This document shows positions 54,575 through 63,667 of a stretch of 64,000 bases of DNA, piece after piece. The translations under genes were made by a program, and so were the position numbers. The stretch comes from Pseudomonas morbosilactucae (GTDB lineage Bacteria; Pseudomonadota; Gammaproteobacteria; Pseudomonadales; Pseudomonadaceae): assembly GCF_023241715.1 (NCBI RefSeq), contig NZ_JALQCW010000007.1:1-64000 (forward strand). Direction: 5' to 3'. Position 1 is the stretch's first letter. The number at the start of each line of letters is the position of its first letter. The notes under the pieces are model-generated. The model made no database searches. It was not told the origin of the DNA and saw only the letters and a list, made by a program, of their open reading frames with translations.

Positions 54575-56011
54575 ATGAGCCAGACCCTACCGATCTACCA
54601 GAACTACATCGCCGGTACTTTTCGTGCCAGCGCCGAGCACCTGCCGGTGACGAACCCGGCCACCGGCGCACTGCTGTCCCACGTGCCCGCCTCGACCCAG
54701 GAAGACGTGGACCAGGCCATCGCCGCCGCCCGTGGTGCGCAAAAGGACTGGGCACGCAAACCGGCCAACGAGCGCGGCCAGTTCCTGCGGCAGATCGCGG
54801 CGAAAATCCGCGCCAACGTGCCGCAACTGGCGCGGGCCATCACCGCCGAGCAAGGCAAGATCTCGGCCCTGGCGGAAGTGGAAGTCAACTTCACCGCCGA
54901 CTACCTGGACTACATGGCCGAGTGGGCGCGGCGCATCGAAGGCGAGATCATCACCAGCGACCGCCCCGGCGAGAACATCTTCCTGTTCCGCAAACCCCTG
55001 GGCGTGGTGGCCGGCATCCTGCCGTGGAACTTCCCGTTCTTCCTGATCGCGCGCAAGTTGGCGCCGGCGCTGATCACCGGCAACACCATCGTCATCAAGC
55101 CCAGCGAGGAAACCCCGAACAACTGCTTCGAATTCGCCAAACTGGTGGCTGAAACCGACTTGCCGGCCGGGGTCTTCAACGTGGTCAGCGGCGCCGGCAG
55201 CGTCGGCAGCCAACTGAGCAGCCACAAGGGCATCGACATGGTCAGCTTCACCGGCAGCGTGGCCACCGGGGCACGGATCATGGCCGCCGCTGCGCCGAAC
55301 CTGACCAAGCTCAACCTGGAACTGGGGGGCAAGGCACCGGCCATTGTCCTGGCCGACGCCGACTTGGAACTGGCGGTCAAAGCCATCCGTGATTCGCGGA
55401 TCATCAACACCGGCCAGGTGTGCAACTGCGCCGAGCGGGTCTATGTGCAGCGCAGCGTCGCCGAGGACTTTATCGAGCGCATGGGCCAAGCCATGAGCGC
55501 CACCCGCTACGGCGACCCGCTGGCCGACAGCAGCGTGGAAATGGGCCCGCTGATTAACCAGGCCGGCCTGGACAAGGTCGCGGAAAAAGTCCGCATCGCC
55601 CGCAGCCAGGGCGCCCGGGTGATCACCGGCGGCAACGTGGCCGACCGGCCTGCGGGCTTCCACTACCAGCCCACGGTGCTGGCCGGTTGCAGCGCCGACA
55701 TGGCGATCATGCGCGAGGAAATCTTCGGCCCGGTATTGCCGATCCAGATCATCGACGACCTGGACGAAGCCATCGCCCTGGCCAACGACAGCGACTACGG
55801 CCTGACCTCGTCGATCTACACCCGCAGCCTGAGTCAGGCCATGCACGCGGTGCGTGAGCTGGACTTCGGCGAGACCTACGTCAACCGGGAAAACTTCGAG
55901 GCTATGCAGGGCTTCCATGCCGGGGTACGTAAATCCGGCATTGGTGGCGCCGATGGCAAGCACGGCCTCTACGAGTACACCCACACCCACGTGGTGTACC
56001 TGCAAGGCTGA
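54575..56011 (+). CDS. aldA: Lactaldehyde dehydrogenase AldA
   Basis: A 478-residue aldehyde dehydrogenase that closely follows E. coli AldA, including DYLDYMAEWARRIEGEII, SDRPGENIFLFRKPLGVV and the ending SGIGGADGKHGLYEYTHT. Catalytic Cys in NTGQVCNCAERV and Glu in LELGGKAPAI. It oxidises L-lactaldehyde to L-lactate. CAGGAG precedes the ATG. Confidence 0.93.
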   Translation: MSQTLPIYQNYIAGTFRASAEHLPVTNPATGALLSHVPASTQEDVDQAIAAARGAQKDWARKPANERGQFLRQIAAKIRANVPQLARAITAEQGKISALAEVEVNFTADYLDYMAEWARRIEGEIITSDRPGENIFLFRKPLGVVAGILPWNFPFFLIARKLAPALITGNTIVIKPSEETPNNCFEFAKLVAETDLPAGVFNVVSGAGSVGSQLSSHKGIDMVSFTGSVATGARIMAAAAPNLTKLNLELGGKAPAIVLADADLELAVKAIRDSRIINTGQVCNCAERVYVQRSVAEDFIERMGQAMSATRYGDPLADSSVEMGPLINQAGLDKVAEKVRIARSQGARVITGGNVADRPAGFHYQPTVLAGCSADMAIMREEIFGPVLPIQIIDDLDEAIALANDSDYGLTSSIYTRSLSQAMHAVRELDFGETYVNRENFEAMQGFHAGVRKSGIGGADGKHGLYEYTHTHVVYLQG

Positions 56012-56017
56012 ACCGCG

Positions 56018-56043
56018 CCGGGCCTGACCCTGTTCAGGCCCGG
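56018..56043 (+). terminator. Hairpin between aldA and the porin gene
   Basis: CCGGGCCTGA and TCAGGCCCGG are perfect 10-base arms with a 6-base loop, 7 bases after the aldA stop. A second smaller stem (CGACGTG/CACGTCG) follows. No T tract; the porin may be partly uncoupled from the operon. Confidence 0.45.
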
Positions 56044-56155
56044 TCACTCCCCCGACTTCCGCGACCGACGTGCATGCCACGTCGCGGATCACTGCGCCCG
56101 GTAAAAGCCGCGTGCGGGGCTGCACCCACAACAATAACAACAGGTAGATCTGCTC

Positions 56156-57487
56156 ATGAACACACACTTTTCCGGGGTTGTACTGTGCCTGCTGGCCAGT
56201 GGTTTCTCCGCCGGCAGCTTCGCTTATGACGCCCTCGATCCTCAATCGCCCTGGCTGCTGGGAGACTGGAACGGCGAGCGGCAAAAGCTCGCTGAACAGG
56301 GCTTCGACTTCACCCTCAAGTACGTCGCCGAACTGGGCTCCAACCTGGCTGGCGGCTATGACAGCAGCACCACGGCGCGGCTCAGCGACCAGATCATCCT
56401 CGGCGTCGACATGGACCTGCAAAAGCTCCTGGGCTGGCAGGACGCGACGCTGCGCATCGGCATCGGCGAACGCCATGGCAAGGACATCACCAACGACCGC
56501 GTGCACCACCCCGACGCCACCGGCCTGACCTCGACCATGGAAGTCTACGGCGGCGGCAACGCCTGGCGCCTGTCGCAGCTGTGGTACGAGCAGAAGTTCT
56601 TCGAGCGCAAACTGGCGGTGAAGCTCGGCCGCTTCGGCCACGGCGAAGACTTCGACCAGTTCCCCTGCGAATTCCAGAACGTGACCCTGTGCGGCTCCCA
56701 GGAAGGCAACTGGAACGGCACCTGGAACAGCTTCCCCATCAGCCAGTGGGCCATCCGCGCGCGCTACCAGTTCACCCCCGAGTTTTATGTGCAGGCCGGC
56801 GCCTATGACAAGAACCCCGGCAACGCCGAGCTGAGCAACGGCTTCAAGCCGTTTATCGCCGGCTCCATCGGCACCAGCTTCCCGGTGGAAGCGGTGTGGA
56901 AAGGCCGGATCAATGACCTCTCTTCCGAGTACCACCTGGGCTATTACTACAGCGACGTGGACGGCCGCGACCCGCTCAAGGACGCCAACGGCAACGCCGC
57001 CGCCCTCAGTGGCCAGCCGTACAAGAAATACGCCGACAACAGCGGCTGGTGGCTCTCGGCCCAGCAGCAACTGACCACTGTCGACGGCAACAACAAACGC
57101 GGGCTGAACGTATTCACCAACCTGACGTTCAACGACCCGGACAGCAGCAGGGTGAAAAACCTGATCCAGGTCGGCCTGATCTATCGCGGGCCTTTTGCTT
57201 CGCGCCCGGACGACACCGTCGGCCTCGGCGCCTCGCGGCTCAAGGTCAACGACCGGGTCAGCCGCAACGCCGAGCTGATCAACGCCAGCAACGGTGTGAA
57301 TGCCCTGGACGACGCTCTCTACGTGCCGGAGCAGAAGCGCGAGTACAGCTATGAAATCAACTACGGCTACCAGGCCACCCGGTGGCTGATGGTGCGGCCC
57401 AACCTGCAATACGTGAAATACCCCGGTGGCCTGACCCAGACCGACTCGGCCGTGGTCGGCGGCGTGCAATTCATCGCCGACTTCTAA
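56156..57487 (+). CDS. OprB-family carbohydrate-selective porin
   Basis: A 443-residue outer-membrane porin with a signal peptide (CLLASGFSAGSFAYDAL) and the OprB family start PWLLGDWNGERQKLAEQGFD. It has repeated beta-strand stretches and a terminal aromatic (GVQFIADF). It follows the rhamnose genes and probably admits rhamnose or rhamnosides; the substrate is inferred from position. Confidence 0.88.
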   Translation: MNTHFSGVVLCLLASGFSAGSFAYDALDPQSPWLLGDWNGERQKLAEQGFDFTLKYVAELGSNLAGGYDSSTTARLSDQIILGVDMDLQKLLGWQDATLRIGIGERHGKDITNDRVHHPDATGLTSTMEVYGGGNAWRLSQLWYEQKFFERKLAVKLGRFGHGEDFDQFPCEFQNVTLCGSQEGNWNGTWNSFPISQWAIRARYQFTPEFYVQAGAYDKNPGNAELSNGFKPFIAGSIGTSFPVEAVWKGRINDLSSEYHLGYYYSDVDGRDPLKDANGNAAALSGQPYKKYADNSGWWLSAQQQLTTVDGNNKRGLNVFTNLTFNDPDSSRVKNLIQVGLIYRGPFASRPDDTVGLGASRLKVNDRVSRNAELINASNGVNALDDALYVPEQKREYSYEINYGYQATRWLMVRPNLQYVKYPGGLTQTDSAVVGGVQFIADF

Positions 57488-57583
57488 GCCCCTGCGACAC
57501 GCCCCGTCCGCCGCGCTCAACCGAGTGCTGTCGTGACGGGGCGCAACTTGCTACATTCGGCGCCCTCTGGACAGGAGGTCCCC

Positions 57584-58435
57584 ATGCTGCGCCATCCGCT
57601 GTTCAACCAACCCTACCAACCCGAGTTGCGCTCCTGCATCGCCTGGTTCATTGGCTATGACATGCCCCCGGAACTGGATGCCGAACTGAGCCGCTACAAC
57701 CCCAATGACCCCGAAGACCGCGAATACCTGATCCGCCAGTACGGCCTGAAACGCTTCTACAACCAGGAAAATTTTCGCCATCGGCAGCGGCTGGTGGAGG
57801 TCCTGGAAACGGCCCTGGCCGATCCGGACTACGACTTCGAGCAGATCTGGGAACCCGTCGAGGACGACTATGAATTCGATCAGTGGCCCAGCAGTTGGCC
57901 CGCCGTGCTCGACAACAGCCGAGACTTCTTCCAGCGCATGCTCAATGCCGCACGGGAGCTGTGGCACGAAGACCTGACCCGCGCGAGCCTGCCTTCGCTG
58001 GCAGAGTGCCGGGCCATCCCGACCCGCGATCGCGGTTCCAGCGACTGGCTGTTCAGCATCGACAACACCGAGGCCTGGCGCGCCGTCTTCGATATCACGG
58101 CCACCCCCTATGACCTGGACACCTTGGGCGCGCAGTTCCAACGCGAGCAATTGAGCTTGAACCTGTCCGGCGTCCTGCCGCGCCAGTCCGTGCCGGCCAG
58201 TTGGCCGGTGAGCCAGGCCCCGACCCACTGCAGCTTCGTGCTCAACGTCCAGGGCATCAGCGAACTGGCGGTCAGCGGCTGCCGTTTCGACGGGCGCATG
58301 CGCACCCAATTGACCCGTTTGAACCCGGGTTATCACCTGCGCCTGGAGATCGGCTTCGACTGCGTGATCGAATGCGTGGCGCTGTACGTGAGCATTGCCG
58401 ACGTCAAAGGGACACGAGATGAAAAGCAACTTTGA
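57584..58435 (+). CDS. Hypothetical protein, possible immunity-type
   Basis: A 283-residue acidic cytoplasmic protein starting at an ATG behind a strong CAGGAGGT. It is rich in Trp, Tyr and Asp (LRSCIAWFIGYDMPPELDAE, EPVEDDYEFDQWPSSWPAVL). The C-terminal third (SFVLNVQGISELAVSGCRFD) looks like a beta-rich immunity domain, but no family is certain. Coupled to the next gene by a 17-base overlap. Confidence 0.68.
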   Translation: MLRHPLFNQPYQPELRSCIAWFIGYDMPPELDAELSRYNPNDPEDREYLIRQYGLKRFYNQENFRHRQRLVEVLETALADPDYDFEQIWEPVEDDYEFDQWPSSWPAVLDNSRDFFQRMLNAARELWHEDLTRASLPSLAECRAIPTRDRGSSDWLFSIDNTEAWRAVFDITATPYDLDTLGAQFQREQLSLNLSGVLPRQSVPASWPVSQAPTHCSFVLNVQGISELAVSGCRFDGRMRTQLTRLNPGYHLRLEIGFDCVIECVALYVSIADVKGTRDEKQL

Positions 58436-58883
58436 AATAGCCCTGGAACGCCAGGAAACACCCCAGTTCTTTCGCGGCCAGGGCGAGTACCTGACCCGGG
58501 ATGGCGATTGGGACGAACACCTGTTCTGCATCAACTGGCCGGGCATCTTCGCCTACCTGCGCGACCACGCCGACGGCGAGCAGCAACTGAGCACCAGCTT
58601 CGAAGGCTACGTGTACAGCATCAAGGAAAGCCTGGAGGACTGCTTCGGCCTGCGGGAGAACCTGTTCGGTTACTACACCACCCGCACCCGCTGGGCGCCC
58701 GAGAGCAGCGACCTGATGGCGCAACTGCCAGAGCCTTGCCGACGGCGGATCATCCAGCGCCTGAGCTGGTACCGCTGGCAGTTGGAAAACCACACCCGCC
58801 TGCTGTCGCAACGGGCACAACGCATGGCCGAACACGGCGCTGCCGCCGAGTTCATCGACCTGCCCGCTTCGCCCTACGCCTGA
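58419..58883 (+). CDS. Hypothetical protein
   Basis: A 154-residue protein whose ATG lies inside the end of the preceding gene, so the two are translationally coupled. Soluble, with many aromatic residues (DEHLFCINWPGIFAYLRDHA, RRIIQRLSWYRWQLENHTRL). No domain recognised. Likely a partner of the upstream gene. Confidence 0.68.
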   Translation: MKSNFEIALERQETPQFFRGQGEYLTRDGDWDEHLFCINWPGIFAYLRDHADGEQQLSTSFEGYVYSIKESLEDCFGLRENLFGYYTTRTRWAPESSDLMAQLPEPCRRRIIQRLSWYRWQLENHTRLLSQRAQRMAEHGAAAEFIDLPASPYA

Positions 58884-58901
58884 ACGCGCCGGCCGCCGAG
58901 A

Positions 58902-59084
58902 TCATTGATCCTCGGCGTCTTGATCGTCCTGCTGATCGGTATCCACCTGCGCTTCTTGATCGATATCCTCCTCGCCCTCTTCAAGTTCGAAGTCTTTGCG
59001 ACTCTCCTTGATGGCCTGACGGATATCCGCGCCCTTGATCGGGCAGTTCAACATTGCAGCTATGCGGTCGATGCGTGGCGCCAT
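58902..59084 (-). CDS. Small acidic hypothetical protein
   Basis: A 60-residue protein with a helix-forming start (PRIDRIAAMLNCPIKGADIR) and a tail very rich in Asp, Glu and Gln (EEGEEDIDQEAQVDTDQQDD). GAGAGGCGG precedes the ATG. Possibly disordered. It is convergent with the hypothetical pair upstream and downstream of the anti-sigma-like gene on the same strand. Confidence 0.55.
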   Translation of the reverse strand: MAPRIDRIAAMLNCPIKGADIRQAIKESRKDFELEEGEEDIDQEAQVDTDQQDDQDAEDQ

Positions 59085-59156
59085 GACCCGCCTCTCACTT
59101 TCTGGAAACTGGCTGGATAGTGCGCGCTTTCGGCGCTCACGACCAACTCTTGCGCA

Positions 59157-59822
59157 TTATTCAGGCTTCAGGGCCTTCAGGCGCAGGTTCAGGTCCTCCT
59201 GTGGATAACGTTTGTGCAAGGCCGCCAACAGCGCATCGGCTTGGGCTGCCTGGCCGTCCTTACGCAGGCGCAACACCTCACGCAGTTGCTGATCCAGCGG
59301 CTTGGCCGGCGCCGCAGCACGTTTGGCCATCTTGGCTTGCGCGGGTTCTGGCGAGGGTTTGGCCAACGGCGGCGCTTCATCCATCAGCATCTCGGCCTGG
59401 GGCGAGGCGGCAAAGCGGCCCATCGGCGCCACGGGTGCAGGGGCCGCGGGCGCGCTCAAGGCACCGGCCAACTCAGCGGGGGCCGACTCGGCCCGCAAGC
59501 GCGCCAGCGGCGCAGCGGGGGCCGCAGCGGGTGCCGGTGCAGGTGCCAACATCGGCGTCGGGTACGGCTCGGGCGAGCGCTGGACCCATGTCAGGATCAG
59601 GGCCACGCCAAACAGGCTGGCGAACGCCATCTGCCAACGCGGCTTCTGGCAGGCGTTCAGCCAGCGCTGCCACAGGCTTGGCGCAGGGGCCGGGACTTCA
59701 CGCCGGGCGCTGGCCAGAATCAACGCATCGAGGCTGGCCGGCGGTTCACCAACACGGTGTTGGCGCAGGTGCGTGAGCATCTGCTCTTCGGCAGACGGCG
59801 GGGTTTGTCGGGCGTCAGTCAT
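59157..59822 (-). CDS. Putative anti-sigma factor (membrane protein)
   Basis: A 221-residue protein: cytoplasmic N-terminus (about 70 residues, HLRQHRVGEPPASLDALILA), one membrane helix (ASLFGVALILTWV, about 68-82), a long Ala-Pro linker and a C-terminal helical part (LDQQLREVLRLRKDGQAAQA). The ATG overlaps the sigma gene stop by four bases, the classic sigma/anti-sigma coupling. No zinc-binding motif is obvious, so the assignment rests on topology and context. Confidence 0.7.
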   Translation of the reverse strand: MTDARQTPPSAEEQMLTHLRQHRVGEPPASLDALILASARREVPAPAPSLWQRWLNACQKPRWQMAFASLFGVALILTWVQRSPEPYPTPMLAPAPAPAAAPAAPLARLRAESAPAELAGALSAPAAPAPVAPMGRFAASPQAEMLMDEAPPLAKPSPEPAQAKMAKRAAAPAKPLDQQLREVLRLRKDGQAAQADALLAALHKRYPQEDLNLRLKALKPE

Positions 59823-60400
59823 GTCAGTACCTCGTCGGCCAGCAGCCGACGCAGTTTTTTCAGCGCGTAACGGAAACGGCTTTTCACCGTTTCCAGCGGT
59901 GTGGCGGTCAGGCTGGCGATCTCCGGCAACTCCAGCTCGCCATGGGCCCGCAACAGGAACACTTCCCGCTGGTCGGCGGGCAAGTCCTGCAGGGCGGCTT
60001 CAATGCGCTGCCGATCACGACTCAGGCTCAATTGCTGCTCGGGGCCGGGGTCGTTGTCGGCCTGGCCGTGGGCCTCTTCGTCGTAGCTGTCGTGCAGCGG
60101 ATTGCGCACCCCATGCTTGCGCCAGTGGTCGATCAGCCGGTTGCGGGCGATCTGGTACAGCCAGGTGCGAAAGCTCGCCCGGCCCTGGGGCTGGCTGGCG
60201 CTGCGAATCAGGCTCAGCCAGGTGTCCTGATACACCTCGTCAACCAGCTCCGGGCTGTTGCACAGGCCTTGGAGAAACCGGTAAAGGCCCTGGCGATGGC
60301 GCTGGTAAAGCACCTCGAAGGCCACGGGATCACCGGCGCGGTAGCGCGCCAGCAGCGTTTCATCGCTGCGGGCGTCGACACTGGGTTGTGCAGCTGACAT
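59819..60400 (-). CDS. ECF RNA polymerase sigma factor
   Basis: A 193-residue ECF sigma: region 2 (LLARYRAGDPVAFEVLYQRH, VDEVYQDTWLSLIR, FRTWLYQIARNRLIDHWRKH) and region 4 (ALQDLPADQREVFLLRAHGE, IASLTATPLETVKSRFRYAL). I use the ATG at 60400; an ATG 33 bases upstream, directly after the VWA gene stop, is possible. In an operon between a VWA lipoprotein and a putative anti-sigma gene. Confidence 0.87.
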   Translation of the reverse strand: MSAAQPSVDARSDETLLARYRAGDPVAFEVLYQRHRQGLYRFLQGLCNSPELVDEVYQDTWLSLIRSASQPQGRASFRTWLYQIARNRLIDHWRKHGVRNPLHDSYDEEAHGQADNDPGPEQQLSLSRDRQRIEAALQDLPADQREVFLLRAHGELELPEIASLTATPLETVKSRFRYALKKLRRLLADEVLT

Positions 60401-60437
60401 AAGCGCGCTGAACTCCTGTTCGCTGCAAGGCATGGGA

Positions 60438-62171
60438 TTACTCAAGGCGGCCCTGGACGTTGGCCGCATTGGCCGGTGCCGGAGTTTGCAGGCTTTGCGC
60501 CAACTCGACCAGTTGCACAAATTCGCCGCGCAAGCCGAAGGGGTCGTCACCCTTGGCGCCACGGGCCAGGGCTGCGGTGTCCTTGAGGCTGAAGCTGGCG
60601 GTGTAGCGCCCGTCCTTGAGCTGCTGGGCGAACGCTGCCACGGCTGCCGCAAAGCGTAGATCATCGCTGGCCTGGGCCAGGCTGCGGTCTGTTGGCGTGG
60701 CGCTGACAGGGCGTTCGATCAGGCGGCTGCTGCCTCCTTCCGGGGCTTTGTAACGCACCCGCAGCATGGCCAGCTCGCCTGACTTGCCGCCCTGCTCGGG
60801 GGCCTTGGCCTGGCCGTAACGCAGCGGCTCCAGCCAGCCCTTCTGGCCTACCGGAACAATTTCATACAACGCGGTGACCGTATGCCCGGCACCGATTTCC
60901 CCAGCGTCGACCTTGTCATTGCTGAAGTCTTCACGCTTGAGCGCGCGGTTTTCGTAACCCAGCAAGCGGTACTCGCTGACCTGGGCCAGGTTGAACTCCA
61001 CTTGCAGCTTCACGTCCTTGGCCACCACCGCCAGGGTGGAACTGAGCTGATCCACCAGCACCTTGCGCGCTTCGCGCAGGTTGTCGATGTAGGCGTAGTT
61101 GCCATCGCCGGCATCGGCCAGTTGCTCCATCAGGTGCTCGTTGTAGTTGCCCACGCCAAAGCCCAGGGTGGTCAGCGACACGCCGCTCTTACGCTGCTCG
61201 GTGGCCATTTGCTTGAGGCTGTCGAAGTCGCTGATGCCCACGTTGAAGTCGCCGTCGGTGGCCAGCAGGATGCGGTTGATCCCGTCCTTGATAAAGCCCT
61301 GGCGGGCCATCTGGTACGCCAGCTCGATGCCCGAAGCCCCCGCCGTGGAACCGCCGGCGGTGAGTTGCTCGATGGCTGCGCGAATCTTGGCTTTGTCGCG
61401 CCCGGAGGTAGGCTCCAGCACCACCCGAGACTCGCCGGCATACACCACCAGCGACACTCGGTCCTGGTCACGCAGTTGATCCACCAGCAGCTTGAGGGTG
61501 CTTTTCACCATGGGCAGGCCTTCGCGGCGGTCCATGGAGCCGGACACGTCCACCAGGAACACCAGGTTGGCCGGTGCCAACTCGGCCACGGCACGGTCCG
61601 AGGCCTTGATGCCGATACGCAGCAATTGGGTGTGCGGGTTCCACGGCGACGGCGCCAGCTCGGTGGTCACGCCAAAGGGCGAACCGTCCTTGGGCAGGGC
61701 GTAATCGTAGGGGAAGTAATTGACCATCTCCTCCAGGCGCACCGCGCCCTCGGGCGGCAGGCTGCCCTGGTTCAGCAGGCGGCGCACGTTGGCATAAGCT
61801 CCCGTGTCCACGTCGGCACTGAAGGTCGAGACCGGCGCCTCGGCAACGCTGTGGATCGGGTTATCCGGCAGGTTCTGATACTGCTCACGGGACGGCTCGG
61901 CGTAAGCGGTCGAGCGGGAGTCCGGTGCCCTCTTGGCCAGACGCATCGGTGTGGGCGCCGCCGGCATGCCCAAACTGCGCGTGACCTCCATGTCCGCCTG
62001 CGGCGCTGCCTGCTCGACCAATGGCTCGACCGGGGCCTGCAAGGCACCTTGGGGCTCGGGGCTGGCGACGGATGGCGGTGGCGAAGAGACGCCGCAACCG
62101 GCAATGGCCAACAACAACCCGGCGGCGAAACCCTGTGCGGCCGGGCGAAGGTAATGCAGAGGAAGGGACAT
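60438..62171 (-). CDS. VWA-domain lipoprotein (YfbK-like)
   Basis: A 577-residue protein with a lipobox at Cys26 (LLAIAGCG). A von Willebrand N-terminal region (FSADVDTGAYANVRRLLNQG, VRLEEMVNYFPYDY) precedes a VWA domain with a perfect MIDAS motif (VFLVDVSGSMDRREG) and a C-terminal DUF3520-type region (AAVAAFAQQLKDGRYTASFS). It is likely anchored to the inner face of the outer membrane or the periplasmic side of the inner membrane. It may scaffold a complex that signals to the ECF sigma factor encoded next. Confidence 0.87.
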   Translation of the reverse strand: MSLPLHYLRPAAQGFAAGLLLAIAGCGVSSPPPSVASPEPQGALQAPVEPLVEQAAPQADMEVTRSLGMPAAPTPMRLAKRAPDSRSTAYAEPSREQYQNLPDNPIHSVAEAPVSTFSADVDTGAYANVRRLLNQGSLPPEGAVRLEEMVNYFPYDYALPKDGSPFGVTTELAPSPWNPHTQLLRIGIKASDRAVAELAPANLVFLVDVSGSMDRREGLPMVKSTLKLLVDQLRDQDRVSLVVYAGESRVVLEPTSGRDKAKIRAAIEQLTAGGSTAGASGIELAYQMARQGFIKDGINRILLATDGDFNVGISDFDSLKQMATEQRKSGVSLTTLGFGVGNYNEHLMEQLADAGDGNYAYIDNLREARKVLVDQLSSTLAVVAKDVKLQVEFNLAQVSEYRLLGYENRALKREDFSNDKVDAGEIGAGHTVTALYEIVPVGQKGWLEPLRYGQAKAPEQGGKSGELAMLRVRYKAPEGGSSRLIERPVSATPTDRSLAQASDDLRFAAAVAAFAQQLKDGRYTASFSLKDTAALARGAKGDDPFGLRGEFVQLVELAQSLQTPAPANAANVQGRLE

Positions 62172-62260
62172 GGGGGCTGACCTCGGGAAAGAAATGATCC
62201 ATTCCTCCCATCAGACGAAGGGCTTCAGCGATTCGGGTTAAGCCCCCAGCATTTTTTTAC

Positions 62261-62820
62261 TCAGCGCACGTAACGGCGCACCACGCTGCTGTTGCGCAGC
62301 ACATGGCCGTTGATCTTCTCCAGCAATTGCACACGGGTCAGGCCGGCCGGCAGCGCGTCGGGGGCCAGGTCCAGGGCAAAAATCTGGATCACGTAGTGGT
62401 GCGCGCTGTCGCCCACCGGCGGGCATGGGCCGACGTAGGTGGTGATGTTCTTGCTGTTGGTGCCGCCCAGGCCTTCCAGGGTGGCCTTGGTGCCGGCGCC
62501 GGCAGCAATCTGCCGGGTACCGGCTTGATGCCGTAATGCACCCAGTGGTCCACGCCCTGGCCCTTGGCGCCGTCCGGGTCGTGCATGACGATGGCGTAGC
62601 TGCGAGTGCCCTCGGGGCCTGCGGTCCAGTTCAGGGCCGGGGAGTTGTTGTGCCCGCCGCAGCCCTTGGCGTCGCTGGCATTGCCAGTGGTGAACAGGCG
62701 GTCATCCGAAACCCCTGGAATGTTCAAGGTGAAACGCTCCTGGGCCTGGGCCGGCAGGTGCAGGCACAGCAACAGGGCGCTGGCGACCAGCCAAGGAGTG
62801 CGAGAGGCAAAGCGAGACAT
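62261..62820 (-). CDS. YbhB/YbcL (PEBP) family protein, apparent single-base frameshift
   Basis: Signal peptide (WLVASALLLCLHLPAQAQE) and PEBP core (NNSPALNWTAGPEGTRSYAI, MHDPDGAKGQGVDHWVHYGI). The frame breaks at 62520-62521: adding one G restores IKPGTRQIAAGAGTK, and the rest runs to the family end (PDALPAGLTRVQLLEKINGH, then NSSVVRRYVR) with a stop at 62261. The repaired protein has about 186 residues. The missing G, in a GGG run, is probably a sequencing error. Confidence 0.8.
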
Positions 62821-62999
62821 ACGGAAGCACCTTTTTGCGGATGGGGTCAGGGGGCCAGAAGACTATAGGCGAGCCTCGGCACGGCACACCGGGAGAGATT
62901 GAGCTTGAGGATGGGGGTGCTTGTAAATGGCCCGAGGTGGATTTAATCAAACCCGCGCGGCAGCGAGCGGCCTCGGGCCAGGCCGAGGCCAGCGCCTCC

Positions 63000-63612
63000 T
63001 CAGTGGGCGGGGCCCATGATTTCTCGAACGTCGTCGTCCAGGTCCTCAAGGCTGAGCTCCGGGTTCAACAGGGCCAGTTGCTCAGCGCTGATGGTCAGGC
63101 TGTGCAGCACCGCCTCGATCACGTCCTTGGGCAAGTCCACTTCGTAATCGTCAGCCGCCAACTGTTGATACAGCGCTGCCGTGTCGACGAAAAAACCCAG
63201 CCAGGCATAAGCGCCCAGGTTCGCCGGCGCCGCCGACCACGACGGCTCATCGACACCCCGCCAGAAAAAAGAACCGGGCGCGGTCATTGGAGAACGCTGG
63301 CTCGTTCTTGAAACTGGCGAAACGCTCCGGCACTTGCTGCAAGAGTTCGCCGGTATCAGTCACGGCTCCGGGTTCAACCACCTTGCCCGCCACGCCTTCA
63401 GCGGTGAAGTGCAAGAAGTACTCGCTGCCCGAACTGTCACGCATCGACGCCATCAGTTCCTGCCCAGCGCCATCCCAATCGCCGTTGCAGGAAAAGTACC
63501 GGTATTGCCACTCGGGCATGACGGCGGCTTCCAGCAGTGCCAGCCCCTGGGCCAGCCTTTTCAGCTCGTTGATTGGGGGTAATTGGTTTATCGCGTTGAG
63601 AGCCTGGGCCAT
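63000..63612 (-). CDS. Hypothetical protein, apparent single-base frameshift
   Basis: The start MAQALNAINQLPPINELKR reads to NDRARFF. Then an A6 run on the plus strand at 63265-63270 (one base too many) shifts the frame; removing one base restores FFFWRGVDEPSWS and continues to DDDVREIMGPAH. The repaired protein has 203 residues, no signal peptide. AGGTG precedes the ATG. No family named. The 110-residue gene before it on the same strand may be its partner. Confidence 0.7.
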
Positions 63613-63667
63613 AAGCCGCACCTGTTCCTTGTGCCTGTTAGCGAAGCCGCTGTTTAACCGCCGGGTT

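Noticed and set aside
51744..54755. A minus-strand open frame of about 1000 codons over the rhamnose operon
   Set aside because: It overlaps five well-supported plus-strand genes and has no recognisable protein features.
54587..57520. A second minus-strand open frame of about 980 codons over aldA and the porin gene
   Set aside because: Same reason; codon bias of the real genes keeps stops rare on this frame.
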